This document shows, one piece after another, positions 1 to 7,288 of a DNA stretch of 64,000 nt. The position numbers were made by a program, and so were the translations under genes. The notes under the pieces were generated by a model that worked only from the letters and a program-made list of their open reading frames with translations, did no database searches and was not told where the DNA came from. Source of the stretch: TH5896 sp049578985 (GTDB lineage Archaea > Thermoproteota > Nitrososphaeria > Nitrososphaerales > Nitrososphaeraceae); contig JBAUMZ010000089.1 in assembly GCA_049578985.1 (NCBI GenBank), positions 109,304 to 173,303 of the forward strand, read 5' to 3'. Positions within the stretch are counted from its first letter, which is position 1, and every line of letters begins with the position of its first letter.

Positions 1-1
1 G

Positions 2-106
2 GAAATACTCAACGACTCAAAGGCTCACTTGTTTGATAGGATCGAGGATGCAATCCATGCTGCCGTGCAGGGGATAAAGTCCCAGGAAGGAAAGACAATA
101 CTTTGA
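2..106 (+). CDS. sucC: Succinyl-CoA synthetase beta subunit, C-terminal end (partial)
   Basis: Only the last 34 codons are in the window; the gene runs in from the left edge. The frame ends with TGA at 104-106 and overlaps the TTG start of sucD by four bases (TTGA), a typical translational-coupling overlap. The fragment (ending GIKSQEGKTIL) has no diagnostic motif of its own. The identification rests on the directly following alpha subunit, because the two subunits of this TCA-cycle enzyme are normally encoded beta-alpha. Confidence 0.75.
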   Translation, partial: EILNDSKAHLFDRIEDAIHAAVQGIKSQEGKTIL

Positions 107-1029
107 CTCGCCAAACATATGATTACGACTTGATGAAGATCCTTCTAGGAAATATAGGAGATTCAGACTACAGAAGGCAACCTGTGATAGTGCAGGGCAT
201 GACCGGTAGTTTTGGATCTGTTCATACTAGGTTGATGAGAGAGTACGGTACCAATATAGTGGCTGGAGTAACTCCCGGGAAAGGCGGTCAAACGTTCGAA
301 GGCGTTCCCATATACAATAACGTAAGTGAAGCAGTCTCAAATACAAATGCAAAAATATCCGTAGTTTTTGTTCCTGCTCCCCACTTCCTAAACGCCACGA
401 TGGAATCGTTGGAAAATGGAATCAAGCTACTCATAGCAATCCCAGAGCATGTGCCCATAAGAGATTCTATGAGAGTAATTGAATATGCAAAAGAGAGAGA
501 TGCTAGAATCATCGGTCCAAACACGCCAGGGATCATCGTTCCGGGAACAATCAAGATAGGGATAATGCCAGCCGATCCATTTACCCCGGGTAAAACGATT
601 GTTTTCTCAAGAAGCGGCACCCTTATGTATGAAGTTGCTTACAATTTGTCAAGGAATGGTTTTGGACAGAAAATCTGCCTAGGAATAGGAGGCGATCCGA
701 TCAATGGTACCAGTTTAATTGAAGCAATCGAAATGGTAAGGACTGCTAATAGCAATGACCCCATAGTGATTGTAGGAGAAATTGGTGGAGATGCGGAAGA
801 AAAATTCGTAAGCCATTTGGAAGCCAGTGGCATCTCAGGTTTGATGGTAGCATATATCGCTGGTAGATCAGCACCGAAGGAGAAGAAGATGGGTCACGCA
901 GGGGCAATAGTGTACGGTAAGTACGGTTCAGCAGAGTCCAAATTTGAGAGCTTCGGTCGATTAGGCATTCCCGTGGCAAAAACTCCCGCAGAGCTACCTC
1001 TTCTCCTCAAAGATAAGGCGATTCAATGA
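103..1029 (+). CDS. sucD: Succinyl-CoA synthetase (ADP/GDP-forming) alpha subunit
   Basis: Interconverts succinyl-CoA and succinate with substrate-level nucleotide phosphorylation in the TCA cycle; cytoplasmic. The 308-residue length fits the family. It shows an N-terminal CoA-binding Rossmann domain (VIVQGMTGSFGSVHT near residue 28, GVTPGKGG near 55), the GPNTPGI segment near 138, and the MGHAGAIV loop that carries the phosphorylated histidine (His265). The start is TTG overlapping the stop of sucC, with a purine-rich GGAAGG about 11 bases upstream. In thaumarchaea the 3HP/4HB cycle uses separate, fused acyl-CoA synthetases, so this pair most likely serves the TCA cycle. Certain as to family. 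Confidence 0.95.
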   Translation: MTRQTYDYDLMKILLGNIGDSDYRRQPVIVQGMTGSFGSVHTRLMREYGTNIVAGVTPGKGGQTFEGVPIYNNVSEAVSNTNAKISVVFVPAPHFLNATMESLENGIKLLIAIPEHVPIRDSMRVIEYAKERDARIIGPNTPGIIVPGTIKIGIMPADPFTPGKTIVFSRSGTLMYEVAYNLSRNGFGQKICLGIGGDPINGTSLIEAIEMVRTANSNDPIVIVGEIGGDAEEKFVSHLEASGISGLMVAYIAGRSAPKEKKMGHAGAIVYGKYGSAESKFESFGRLGIPVAKTPAELPLLLKDKAIQ

Positions 1030-1126
1030 TATTATTCAGCTGTTATTTAGAGCACAACTTTACAACGTACTCTTAGAAATACATTCATATTTTTGTTCTG
1101 AGATCAAATAATTATTCTGTCTAACT

Positions 1127-1300
1127 ATGGAAACAGAAAAGAGATTTTGTGATCGTTGCATGGCTAAGTCTGAACATGTTTTGATTGTCGACGAAGAAGC
1201 AATTATCACATACAAAAAGAAAAGTGCTTATAAATGCGTAAATTGTGGGCACAAGTCATATCGTAGATCTCTTCGTCCTAGCGCTGAGTCGGTGTACTGA
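1127..1300 (+). CDS. Small zinc-ribbon protein (57 aa)
   Basis: An ATG-started 57-residue frame with two Cys-x2-Cys knuckles (CDRC at residues 8-11 and CVNC at 37-40) separated by about 25 residues of charged beta-prone sequence, the usual build of a single zinc ribbon. No enzymatic residues are visible. It overlaps the start of the next gene by 56 bases in another frame, so the two may be translated together. Such small ribbons in archaea are often RNA-polymerase, ribosome or DNA-binding accessories; I infer no specific role. Confidence 0.6.
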   Translation: METEKRFCDRCMAKSEHVLIVDEEAIITYKKKSAYKCVNCGHKSYRRSLRPSAESVY

Positions 1301-2129
1301 TTTCTTGCACCCGCATGATCTGGCCACTTTAATTACTGGACTTAAGAGGGCATACGCTGAAAGCCGTGACTTTAAAGGTGCTCCTTATGAGATCTTGCCA
1401 TTGGATTGTTTGAGTGGGGAGGGAAGAGACGACATCTCAAAGCTCAATGAGTTTGCGCACCATAATCCAATTTTCCATGGTCCGAAAGAAATCGACATTC
1501 AAAATTGCAAATGCAAGGTCTTTTCTTGTGAAGTAATAGAATATTGGTTAAGCAGTAAGAAATATGATGCCTGTTATCAACCGTTTTACCCGACCTGGCT
1601 AATTTCTTCATTAATCATTTGCCTTATGGCCAGGTTATTGGGTTATAGCGAAATTATAGACATAGGATCGGGAGATGCACGTATCCCGTATTGTGGAGCA
1701 ATCATTGGATTGCGCGGGATAAGCGTTGAATTGGATGCTAATTTGGCAGATCTGCAACGGCGAATAGTTAACTTGACCGGGGTCGAATTCGAGATACTCA
1801 ATAGCGATGCGTGCAATACTAATTTCGAAGAGATAAATTTATTGAAACCAATGTTTCTAATTTCAGGACTGCCAGAACAGGGAGAGGTTCTTGCCGAGGC
1901 GGTAATAGGGAATCTGATTCATCATGAATTTTCATCTTCCAGTTTAGGTTTTGCCTTAATGGGTAGTCATACGATGAAACAATATTCAAGGGATCGTAGT
2001 CTATATGGTTGGGGCCACTTTGTCGCCGAACACAAATTGAGCATACAGGATTGTCTTACATTGCCGACGATGTGGACTAATGAGCAATCCATTGATACAC
2101 CATTTATCTTTTCGCTGTTGGAGAAATGA
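1245..2129 (+). CDS. Methyltransferase-like Rossmann-fold protein, function unknown
   Basis: A 294-residue protein. Residues 137-149 (IIDIGSGDARIPY) match motif I of class I S-adenosylmethionine-dependent methyltransferases, followed by a strand ending in an acidic residue (GISVELDANL), as expected for the ribose-binding Glu. No clear catalytic motif IV is visible, so substrate and even activity are unknown. The frame opens only after a TAA just upstream, so the start is GTG 1245, inside the preceding zinc-ribbon gene, or TTG 1305 just after it. I prefer 1245 because residues 7-38 form a regular amphipathic helix pattern. It leads into the DUF309 and GHKL ATPase genes on the same strand. Confidence 0.6.
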   Translation: MGTSHIVDLFVLALSRCTDFLHPHDLATLITGLKRAYAESRDFKGAPYEILPLDCLSGEGRDDISKLNEFAHHNPIFHGPKEIDIQNCKCKVFSCEVIEYWLSSKKYDACYQPFYPTWLISSLIICLMARLLGYSEIIDIGSGDARIPYCGAIIGLRGISVELDANLADLQRRIVNLTGVEFEILNSDACNTNFEEINLLKPMFLISGLPEQGEVLAEAVIGNLIHHEFSSSSLGFALMGSHTMKQYSRDRSLYGWGHFVAEHKLSIQDCLTLPTMWTNEQSIDTPFIFSLLEK

Positions 2130-2195
2130 CAGTAAATTTAATGACTTTTGTATTCTTCATGAATTTATAGTGGATCCTCAGTTTCCAAGTTAAAA

Positions 2196-2765
2196 TTGGA
2201 AAGATATCTTCTTTATCTGAAAAACCCAAAATACCAGCCATTTGATGCGCAGGCAGTATTACTAGAGGCGAGGGCAAGCCTCCCAAAGTCGGGTAATATT
2301 ATCATAAGAGATGTTAGAGTAGCACATCGATTCATTGAATTTGACATGAGTGTCTCTGAACAAAAAGTGTTAGATCGAATTGTACTTAATGCTCTTTCAA
2401 CAATTGCTGAATTCGTTAGTTACGAAAAAATAAAGGAGGAAGATCTCTCTAAAGAAGAGGCGATTGACAGGGCACGAGACCTCTTTAACAATGAGAGATT
2501 TTGGAGGTGTCACGAAGTGCTTGAGAAAATTTGGAGGCAATCAAAAGGAGAAGAGAAAAGGTTACTTAACGGAGTGATTTTAGTTGCCGCAGCCTTCGTC
2601 CATTTTCAGAAAGGTGAAAACGAAACCTGTATGGGTATTTTGAGGAGGGCTCATGACAGAATCAAGTCAGGGCAAGATGAATATTACAGAATTAAGATCG
2701 ATTTACTCGAAGAGAATTTAAGAAAAATTATAGATACAGGTACAATTGTTCCGATGAGAATATGA
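2196..2765 (+). CDS. DUF309 domain protein
   Basis: A 189-residue protein of unknown biochemical function. The C-terminal half (about residues 88-155) carries the DUF309 signature: AIDRARDLFNNERFWRCHEV, then LEKIWR and an ILVAAAFVHFQKG helix, with the conserved Phe/Trp/His-Glu residues of this all-helical family. The N-terminal 80 residues look like a separate small alpha/beta domain ending in IEFDMSVSE. The start is TTG right after an in-frame TAA, so no longer version is possible. The neighbours are a methyltransferase-like gene upstream and a GHKL ATPase 110 bases downstream. Confidence 0.8.
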   Translation: MERYLLYLKNPKYQPFDAQAVLLEARASLPKSGNIIIRDVRVAHRFIEFDMSVSEQKVLDRIVLNALSTIAEFVSYEKIKEEDLSKEEAIDRARDLFNNERFWRCHEVLEKIWRQSKGEEKRLLNGVILVAAAFVHFQKGENETCMGILRRAHDRIKSGQDEYYRIKIDLLEENLRKIIDTGTIVPMRI

Positions 2766-2875
2766 CCTAAATTATCAAGAGTGCGAGAGATTGCAAGTAT
2801 TCGATAGATATTGGATGCGTAAAACCCTTCGTGTATCAAGGATTTTACGCAATAGATAAAGGGGAGAACCAGTAC

Positions 2876-4594
2876 ATGATACAAGAAATGACAGTCGAAC
2901 TTAGGGTGCATCCATCCTTCTTCAAAGAATTTGCAACTAAAACATGGGTTTCGCCAAATGACATTATAAAAGAAATGATCGAAAACGCATTTGACGAGGA
3001 TGCAACCAAAGTATTGATAACTATTGTCAGTAATGTTGCCATCGTGATTGAAGATGATGCCGGCATGGATGAAGATGGGATGGATAAATTTCTTGTTCTA
3101 GGCTCTCCCCACAAGAAGAATGATTTTATCTCTCCAAGATTGAAGAGAACCAGGACAGGCAGGTATGGCACTGGTCGTTTGTCATTCCTGACGTCCTTCG
3201 ATAGTATGAAAATGCGAACTAAGAGGGATGGATTTAGAAAATCAATAGTAATTGATTCTTCATCGCTTGATGATCTGTACAAAGGAAACTCAAGATTGAA
3301 AGAGCTTAATGAACCACTCCTGGACCGCAATGGTACAGAATTGACTTTAAGTAATTCGAAGGTAAACATCGATCCTGTTAAGTTAATCAAGGAAATCAGA
3401 AAATTAGCTATCCTTCGGTATCCCCTATTTGAGGTATATTGGAAAACCGCTAATAGATTTAAGGAATGGGATCTAGCTGGCGCTCAGATGATCACCCCTC
3501 CTGACATTCAAGGCCACAGAATTCCTGTCAATATTGAGTCACCCCGTATTGTAGGCGAAATTATTATTGCCAAGAGACCTCTATCAGAAGAAGAAAGGGG
3601 TATTGGGATCATGATACGAAATCATATAGTTACTCGTACTTCGTTTGATCTGGATTCAAGATCGAGCAGGATAACCGGATTTGTTAGGTGTGATACTTTG
3701 ACGTCTCGTTTCGCAGACAAATCTGCGTTGATTGAGGATGATGAATATCATGCTTTTCATGATACTATGAAGCAGTTCATCAAGGACACCGTAATTCCTA
3801 GCTTGTCCGAATACGAGGATGTCTTGATCACTAGGGAGGAATCGAAGATTTACAAAGAAATTGATAAAGCACTAGGGCAAGCATTATTTGAGAACTTAGA
3901 GGGAGAAGAGGAAATTGAAGGATTTCAGTTAGTCGATGTGGAGGAGGTCAGAGCTGGCGATAATTTAACAGGTGGTAGAATTTCTACTGGAAATGAAGTT
4001 GGTTCGCCCAGTCAAACTATCTATTCGACAGACCAGCCTCAATATCCTAATGAGAATCGAGGCGACGTAGAATCTGGCCTTTACGGTAACAGCATTGACT
4101 CGGTTTCCGATCGAAGGGAGAAGTCTATGGCTGTTGAATTTGGTACCAAAGGGATAAACGAGGTAGAACAAGTGCCAGATACATATTCCAAGATTGGCAT
4201 AAATTATGATTCGCTACTCGAAGTATCGCCAGAGATTGGGGGTGAATCCCAGCGCACAACGGGAATATCCACAATTAAGAGGATCAGAAAACCGATCATT
4301 AGGAAAACATTCGCTTTAAAGAAAGTTGGATATAAAGTAATTCCATACGAGGATGAAACCGATTCAAGATACAGCTTTAGAAGCGAGAACGTCGTTTTTG
4401 TCAACAAGGCTAACTCAGCATATCGATCAGAGGCCAAAAGAGGCGATGAATTTCTCTTGCGACATATAATAAGGATTGTTGCTGAAGCTCTCGCTGAAGC
4501 CAAACATCCTGAAGCAAAAGAGGCATTAGAATTGCAGAATAGGCTAATCGCCGAAGCCATCAGGATACACGACCACTCGATAATTAAGAAATAA
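2876..4594 (+). CDS. GHKL-superfamily ATPase (Hsp90/MutL/MORC-like), uncharacterised
   Basis: A 572-residue protein with an N-terminal Bergerat-fold ATPase: N-box EMIEN (Glu33, Asn37), G1 box DDAGM (Asp61, Gly63) and G2 box TGRYGTGRLS (about 94-103). These residues bind Mg-ATP in Hsp90, MutL, topoisomerase VI-B and MORC proteins. A linker of low-complexity acidic/Ser-rich sequence (about 345-470) joins a C-terminal region with VVFVNKANSAYRSE and a helical tail rich in Ala/Glu. That layout recalls prokaryotic MORC-like ATPases, where the last domain also ends in an Asn-x-x-His/Asn-Pro/Ser-type motif. The start at 2876 is chosen because GGGGAG lies nine bases upstream; a GTG at 2831 is possible. 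Role unknown: chaperone-like, DNA-compacting or defence functions all fit. Confidence 0.75.
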   Translation: MIQEMTVELRVHPSFFKEFATKTWVSPNDIIKEMIENAFDEDATKVLITIVSNVAIVIEDDAGMDEDGMDKFLVLGSPHKKNDFISPRLKRTRTGRYGTGRLSFLTSFDSMKMRTKRDGFRKSIVIDSSSLDDLYKGNSRLKELNEPLLDRNGTELTLSNSKVNIDPVKLIKEIRKLAILRYPLFEVYWKTANRFKEWDLAGAQMITPPDIQGHRIPVNIESPRIVGEIIIAKRPLSEEERGIGIMIRNHIVTRTSFDLDSRSSRITGFVRCDTLTSRFADKSALIEDDEYHAFHDTMKQFIKDTVIPSLSEYEDVLITREESKIYKEIDKALGQALFENLEGEEEIEGFQLVDVEEVRAGDNLTGGRISTGNEVGSPSQTIYSTDQPQYPNENRGDVESGLYGNSIDSVSDRREKSMAVEFGTKGINEVEQVPDTYSKIGINYDSLLEVSPEIGGESQRTTGISTIKRIRKPIIRKTFALKKVGYKVIPYEDETDSRYSFRSENVVFVNKANSAYRSEAKRGDEFLLRHIIRIVAEALAEAKHPEAKEALELQNRLIAEAIRIHDHSIIKK

Positions 4595-4672
4595 TGATAC
4601 CAAGATATCTAGATTAACCCCACTCGATAGAAAGGACTAAATCTGACTACATTCGGATATAAGGACGAATAA

Positions 4673-5275
4673 ATGGCTTTTCAATTTATGCCAGGGGCAA
4701 CTGCAGTTGGGATATCGTTCGCTAACGGTGTTACCCTAGCCGCTGAAAAACGGGTCTCTTACGGGAATTTCGTTATTAATAAGCAAACAAGAAAAATATT
4801 TTCTGTCACAGAGAGTGTTGGAGCTGCGTGCGCTGGTATGATAGCAGATATGCAAGTATTGGTCAGACAAGTGGAGGCATTGGCAAAAATTCGAAAGCTC
4901 GAAACAAGGCGAAATGTTGCGCCTAATTCTGTAGCGAAGTTGATGTCTGTTATAATGTTTGAACGCAGATTTTTTCCACTTCTAACACAAGTTATTGTTG
5001 GAGGAGTAGACACAAAATCGCAAATCTACACATTAGATCCTCTAGGCTCGGTTCTTCCCGATGATTATGCTGCGGTGGGAACTGGAGCTGAAATGGCATT
5101 AGGTGTTCTCGACTCCGAATACAAGTCAAGCATTACGGCTGAACAATCGAAGGATCTTGCTTTAAAGGCTATCAGGTCTTCAATTCAGAGAGATTCTGCA
5201 AGCGGCGACGGGATAGATTTGTTAGTAATAACCAAGGGTGCACAGGCACAAGAATCGTTAAGCTTCGATAGGTAA
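4673..5275 (+). CDS. psmB: Proteasome beta subunit, probably non-catalytic
   Basis: A 200-residue 20S proteasome beta-type subunit: the VAKLMSVIMFERRFFPLL helix, TLDPLGSVLPDDYAAVGTGA and SGDGIDLLVI are family hallmarks. Glu25-Lys26-Arg27 and Lys41 align with positions 17-19 and Lys33 of canonical subunits. With that register the nucleophile position Thr1 (normally Gly-Thr-Thr-Thr-Val-Gly) is Ala9 in MPGATAVGI; only the second position is Thr. It therefore probably assembles into the core as a structural or regulatory subunit beside a catalytic beta encoded elsewhere, as described for crenarchaea with two beta subunits. An AAGGA ribosome site precedes the ATG. Confidence 0.92.
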   Translation: MAFQFMPGATAVGISFANGVTLAAEKRVSYGNFVINKQTRKIFSVTESVGAACAGMIADMQVLVRQVEALAKIRKLETRRNVAPNSVAKLMSVIMFERRFFPLLTQVIVGGVDTKSQIYTLDPLGSVLPDDYAAVGTGAEMALGVLDSEYKSSITAEQSKDLALKAIRSSIQRDSASGDGIDLLVITKGAQAQESLSFDR

Positions 5276-5342
5276 ATCATACCCCGTACTAACTTTATCA
5301 GGGCTCTGGCTGTGCGAAAATGGGCTCTGCTGTTCATTACGT

Positions 5343-5412
5343 TGTTGATTGGAGTACTCCAATCAGCATACAGGAGGACGCCAAGCTACTCCAATCAACA
5401 TAGCTACTCCAA
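5343..5412. repeat. Perfect 20-bp palindrome with repeated AGCTACTCCAA motifs
   Basis: In the spacer after psmB, TGATTGGAGTACTCCAATCA at 5346-5365 is a perfect palindrome. Its right half recurs as TACTCCAATCA at 5387-5397, and AGCTACTCCAA occurs at 5384-5394 and again at 5402-5412. Ten bases of the same motif (GCTACTCCAA) reappear in another spacer at 9846-9855. It could be a protein-binding site, a hairpin-forming transcript end, or the remnant of a small dispersed repeat. Confidence 0.6.
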
Positions 5413-5522
5413 GAAAAGAAAGAATGTTTAAAATGGATCTGAAGTTCTAGCAGGAAATAGTTAGAAGAGTTCATGGATTATGACCGCAGGGGCAAGAAGC
5501 AAATCATCTGCTAAGCCTGGCA

Positions 5523-5693
5523 CTATCGCAGTTTATAATCACTGAGTATGTCTTTGTACACAGGATTTTTCTTTCCAATGTACCTGACATATTCACCATA
5601 AGTCAAATCCAAATGACATTTTTCACATCGCACAAAGCTGAAATTATCAGATAGCTCTGCTATACCCTCACAATCCGGACACTTCACTTTCAT
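5523..5693 (-). CDS. Small zinc-ribbon protein (56 aa)
   Basis: A 56-residue frame on the minus strand starting MKVKCPDCEG. Two Cys-x2-Cys pairs (residues 5-8 and 23-26, CPDC and CEKC) enclose a short beta hairpin, followed by a basic, Tyr-rich tail (YGEYVRYIGKK). The composition is that of a genuine zinc ribbon rather than a chance frame. It lies just downstream of the Rpo12 gene on the same strand and may be cotranscribed with it. Function unknown; a nucleic-acid or ribosome accessory role is a guess. Confidence 0.6.
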   Translation of the reverse strand: MKVKCPDCEGIAELSDNFSFVRCEKCHLDLTYGEYVRYIGKKNPVYKDILSDYKLR

Positions 5694-5759
5694 ACTACTA
5701 GTGTGATCTCAGAGCCTCGCTAAAAATCTATGGAAATAGCCTCAAACTTGACGAATCTG

Positions 5760-5927
5760 CTAGACTGCTTTTAGCTGCTTGACTATAGGTTGTCTGGCCT
5801 TTCTAAAGACCCTGAAGCCACAGATACATTTAATTTCTGGCAATCTGGATAGCTCTTCTACTGTCACATGTGTCCCGCAGCGCATACAGTCATAGACTAC
5901 TCCTCCGAGAATTCCTGAATCAGACAA
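5760..5927 (-). CDS. rpoP: DNA-directed RNA polymerase subunit P (Rpo12)
   Basis: The small zinc-binding subunit of archaeal RNA polymerase (eukaryotic Rpb12/Rpc10 homologue), which bridges the Rpo3-Rpo10-Rpo11 platform. The pattern YDCMRCGTHV, then IKCICGFRVFRKARQP, then KQLKAV matches the family: Cys-x2-Cys, about 17 residues, Cys-x-Cys-Gly, and the basic C-terminus ending in KAV. The second knuckle is Cys-Ile-Cys rather than Cys-x2-Cys. I chose the TTG at 5927 as start, giving 55 residues, close to the usual size; a longer frame to 6050 overlaps the neighbouring gene and is unlikely. Confidence 0.85.
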   Translation of the reverse strand: MSDSGILGGVVYDCMRCGTHVTVEELSRLPEIKCICGFRVFRKARQPIVKQLKAV

Positions 5928-6009
5928 TCCTAAACTTCCTTGTATGCAATAGAAATAAAAGCTTATCTTTATACACTCAATAGTTCTGTCGTGGCGAAAA
6001 GGGAATGTA

Positions 6010-7224
6010 TTATCTTTTCTTTCTACCTGATGAGATGATAGATAACACATCGCGATCCTTCAAGTGATAATTGACAGGCAACCTCAATCCATCTCTTGCG
6101 TCTACTGCATAGAGAAGACCTCTAGATAGGTCGCTATGGACTGTATGTGCAAGATCTTCAACAGTTGACCCAGCCTCCATGAGATAAACGTCAGGTAAGA
6201 CCTGCCCGTTTCTATCAGAGTACTTTGAAGGATTAGCGACAGGATATACAGTATTCATTCTTAACAATTTCATAACAGCAACGTTTATCGCAAATTGGAC
6301 ACCTGTTCTCATATATTCCCCAAGAATATCTCTTCTGATAAAATTGAGGGCCCATTTTTGCTTTTCGTTCAATTCCCTCTGCTCCAAGATTTCAAATCGT
6401 TCGTCACCGGGGAGGTACTTGATTAACCCCCGGTGTTCGGCCCTCCTTAACGTCAGTTCAGCATCAGCACTCGCAGGCACAATGATTAGATCTTTGTATT
6501 CTTCTCTGAGTCTTCTGAAATTATCGGAAGAGGACGGAAGATCAACCTTGTTTGCAACTATCAAAGTCGGCTTTGAGAGCTCTCGTAAAGACCAAACAAA
6601 ATCCTTGGTAATTTCGGAGCTAAAATCATCTATCTTTGTGTCAGTCAGATTATTGGAAATAATAGAGGCCTTCACGTGATGCTCCTTTACCCCGATTCCT
6701 CTAAAAATTTCTGTGATAGAATTAATAGGATCGACTCCGGAATGGATCGAGCGTGCAATCTTGTCACGATTTCCTTCAAATAACTTTAGATACCACATTA
6801 CTAATTCTTCCTCGATGTCAGCTATATCTGCGATAGGATCTCCAGTGCCCGTTTCGGCCACGCGTCCTGATGCGTCAATGCTTCCTGAGACATCGACTAT
6901 GTGAAGCAGGGCGTCAGATTGGGCCGCGACAGAGAGGAATTGGTTCCCCAAGCCTTTTCCTTCCCAAGCACCTTTTATTAATCCAGGGAGGTCAACTATC
7001 TCTATTGGAATGAATCTCCAACCGTCTACGCAACGCGAATTACGTGGATTGTCATTGACGCCGAGTTCCTTATGTACGCATAATGTAATTGCATTTGCAT
7101 TAGCGACTGAAGGGACCTTCGTAGTAAATGGATAGTTGGAGATATCCGCAGATGATAGGGAAGCAGAGTTAAAGAAAGTGGTCTTACCAGTATTGGTCTT
7201 GCCTATTAGCCCAATTTTTATCAT
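6010..7224 (-). CDS. OBG/YchF-related GTPase with C-terminal TGS domain
   Basis: A 404-residue translation-factor-class GTPase. G1 is GKTNTGKT (residues 8-15), the G2 region is NYPFTTK, G3 is DLPGLIKGAWEGKGLG and G4 is NKVD. The C-terminus (YLMEAGSTVEDLAHTVHSDL onward) is a TGS domain, as in archaeal and eukaryotic YchF/Drg-like proteins that associate with ribosomes. The ATG start is followed at once by the P-loop strand, so the N-terminus is complete. It is transcribed toward Rpo12 with 82 bases between them. The exact cellular role of this subfamily is not established. Confidence 0.88.
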   Translation of the reverse strand: MIKIGLIGKTNTGKTTFFNSASLSSADISNYPFTTKVPSVANANAITLCVHKELGVNDNPRNSRCVDGWRFIPIEIVDLPGLIKGAWEGKGLGNQFLSVAAQSDALLHIVDVSGSIDASGRVAETGTGDPIADIADIEEELVMWYLKLFEGNRDKIARSIHSGVDPINSITEIFRGIGVKEHHVKASIISNNLTDTKIDDFSSEITKDFVWSLRELSKPTLIVANKVDLPSSSDNFRRLREEYKDLIIVPASADAELTLRRAEHRGLIKYLPGDERFEILEQRELNEKQKWALNFIRRDILGEYMRTGVQFAINVAVMKLLRMNTVYPVANPSKYSDRNGQVLPDVYLMEAGSTVEDLAHTVHSDLSRGLLYAVDARDGLRLPVNYHLKDRDVLSIISSGRKKR

Positions 7225-7288
7225 ATATAAACGACCTCATTGTTCATATTTATACATCTTTATTGAAACTTGAAGATAGAGAAGAAAT

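Noticed and set aside
4673..5275. Considered as the catalytic proteasome beta subunit
   Set aside because: The register of Glu-Lys-Arg and Lys33 puts Ala at the nucleophile position.
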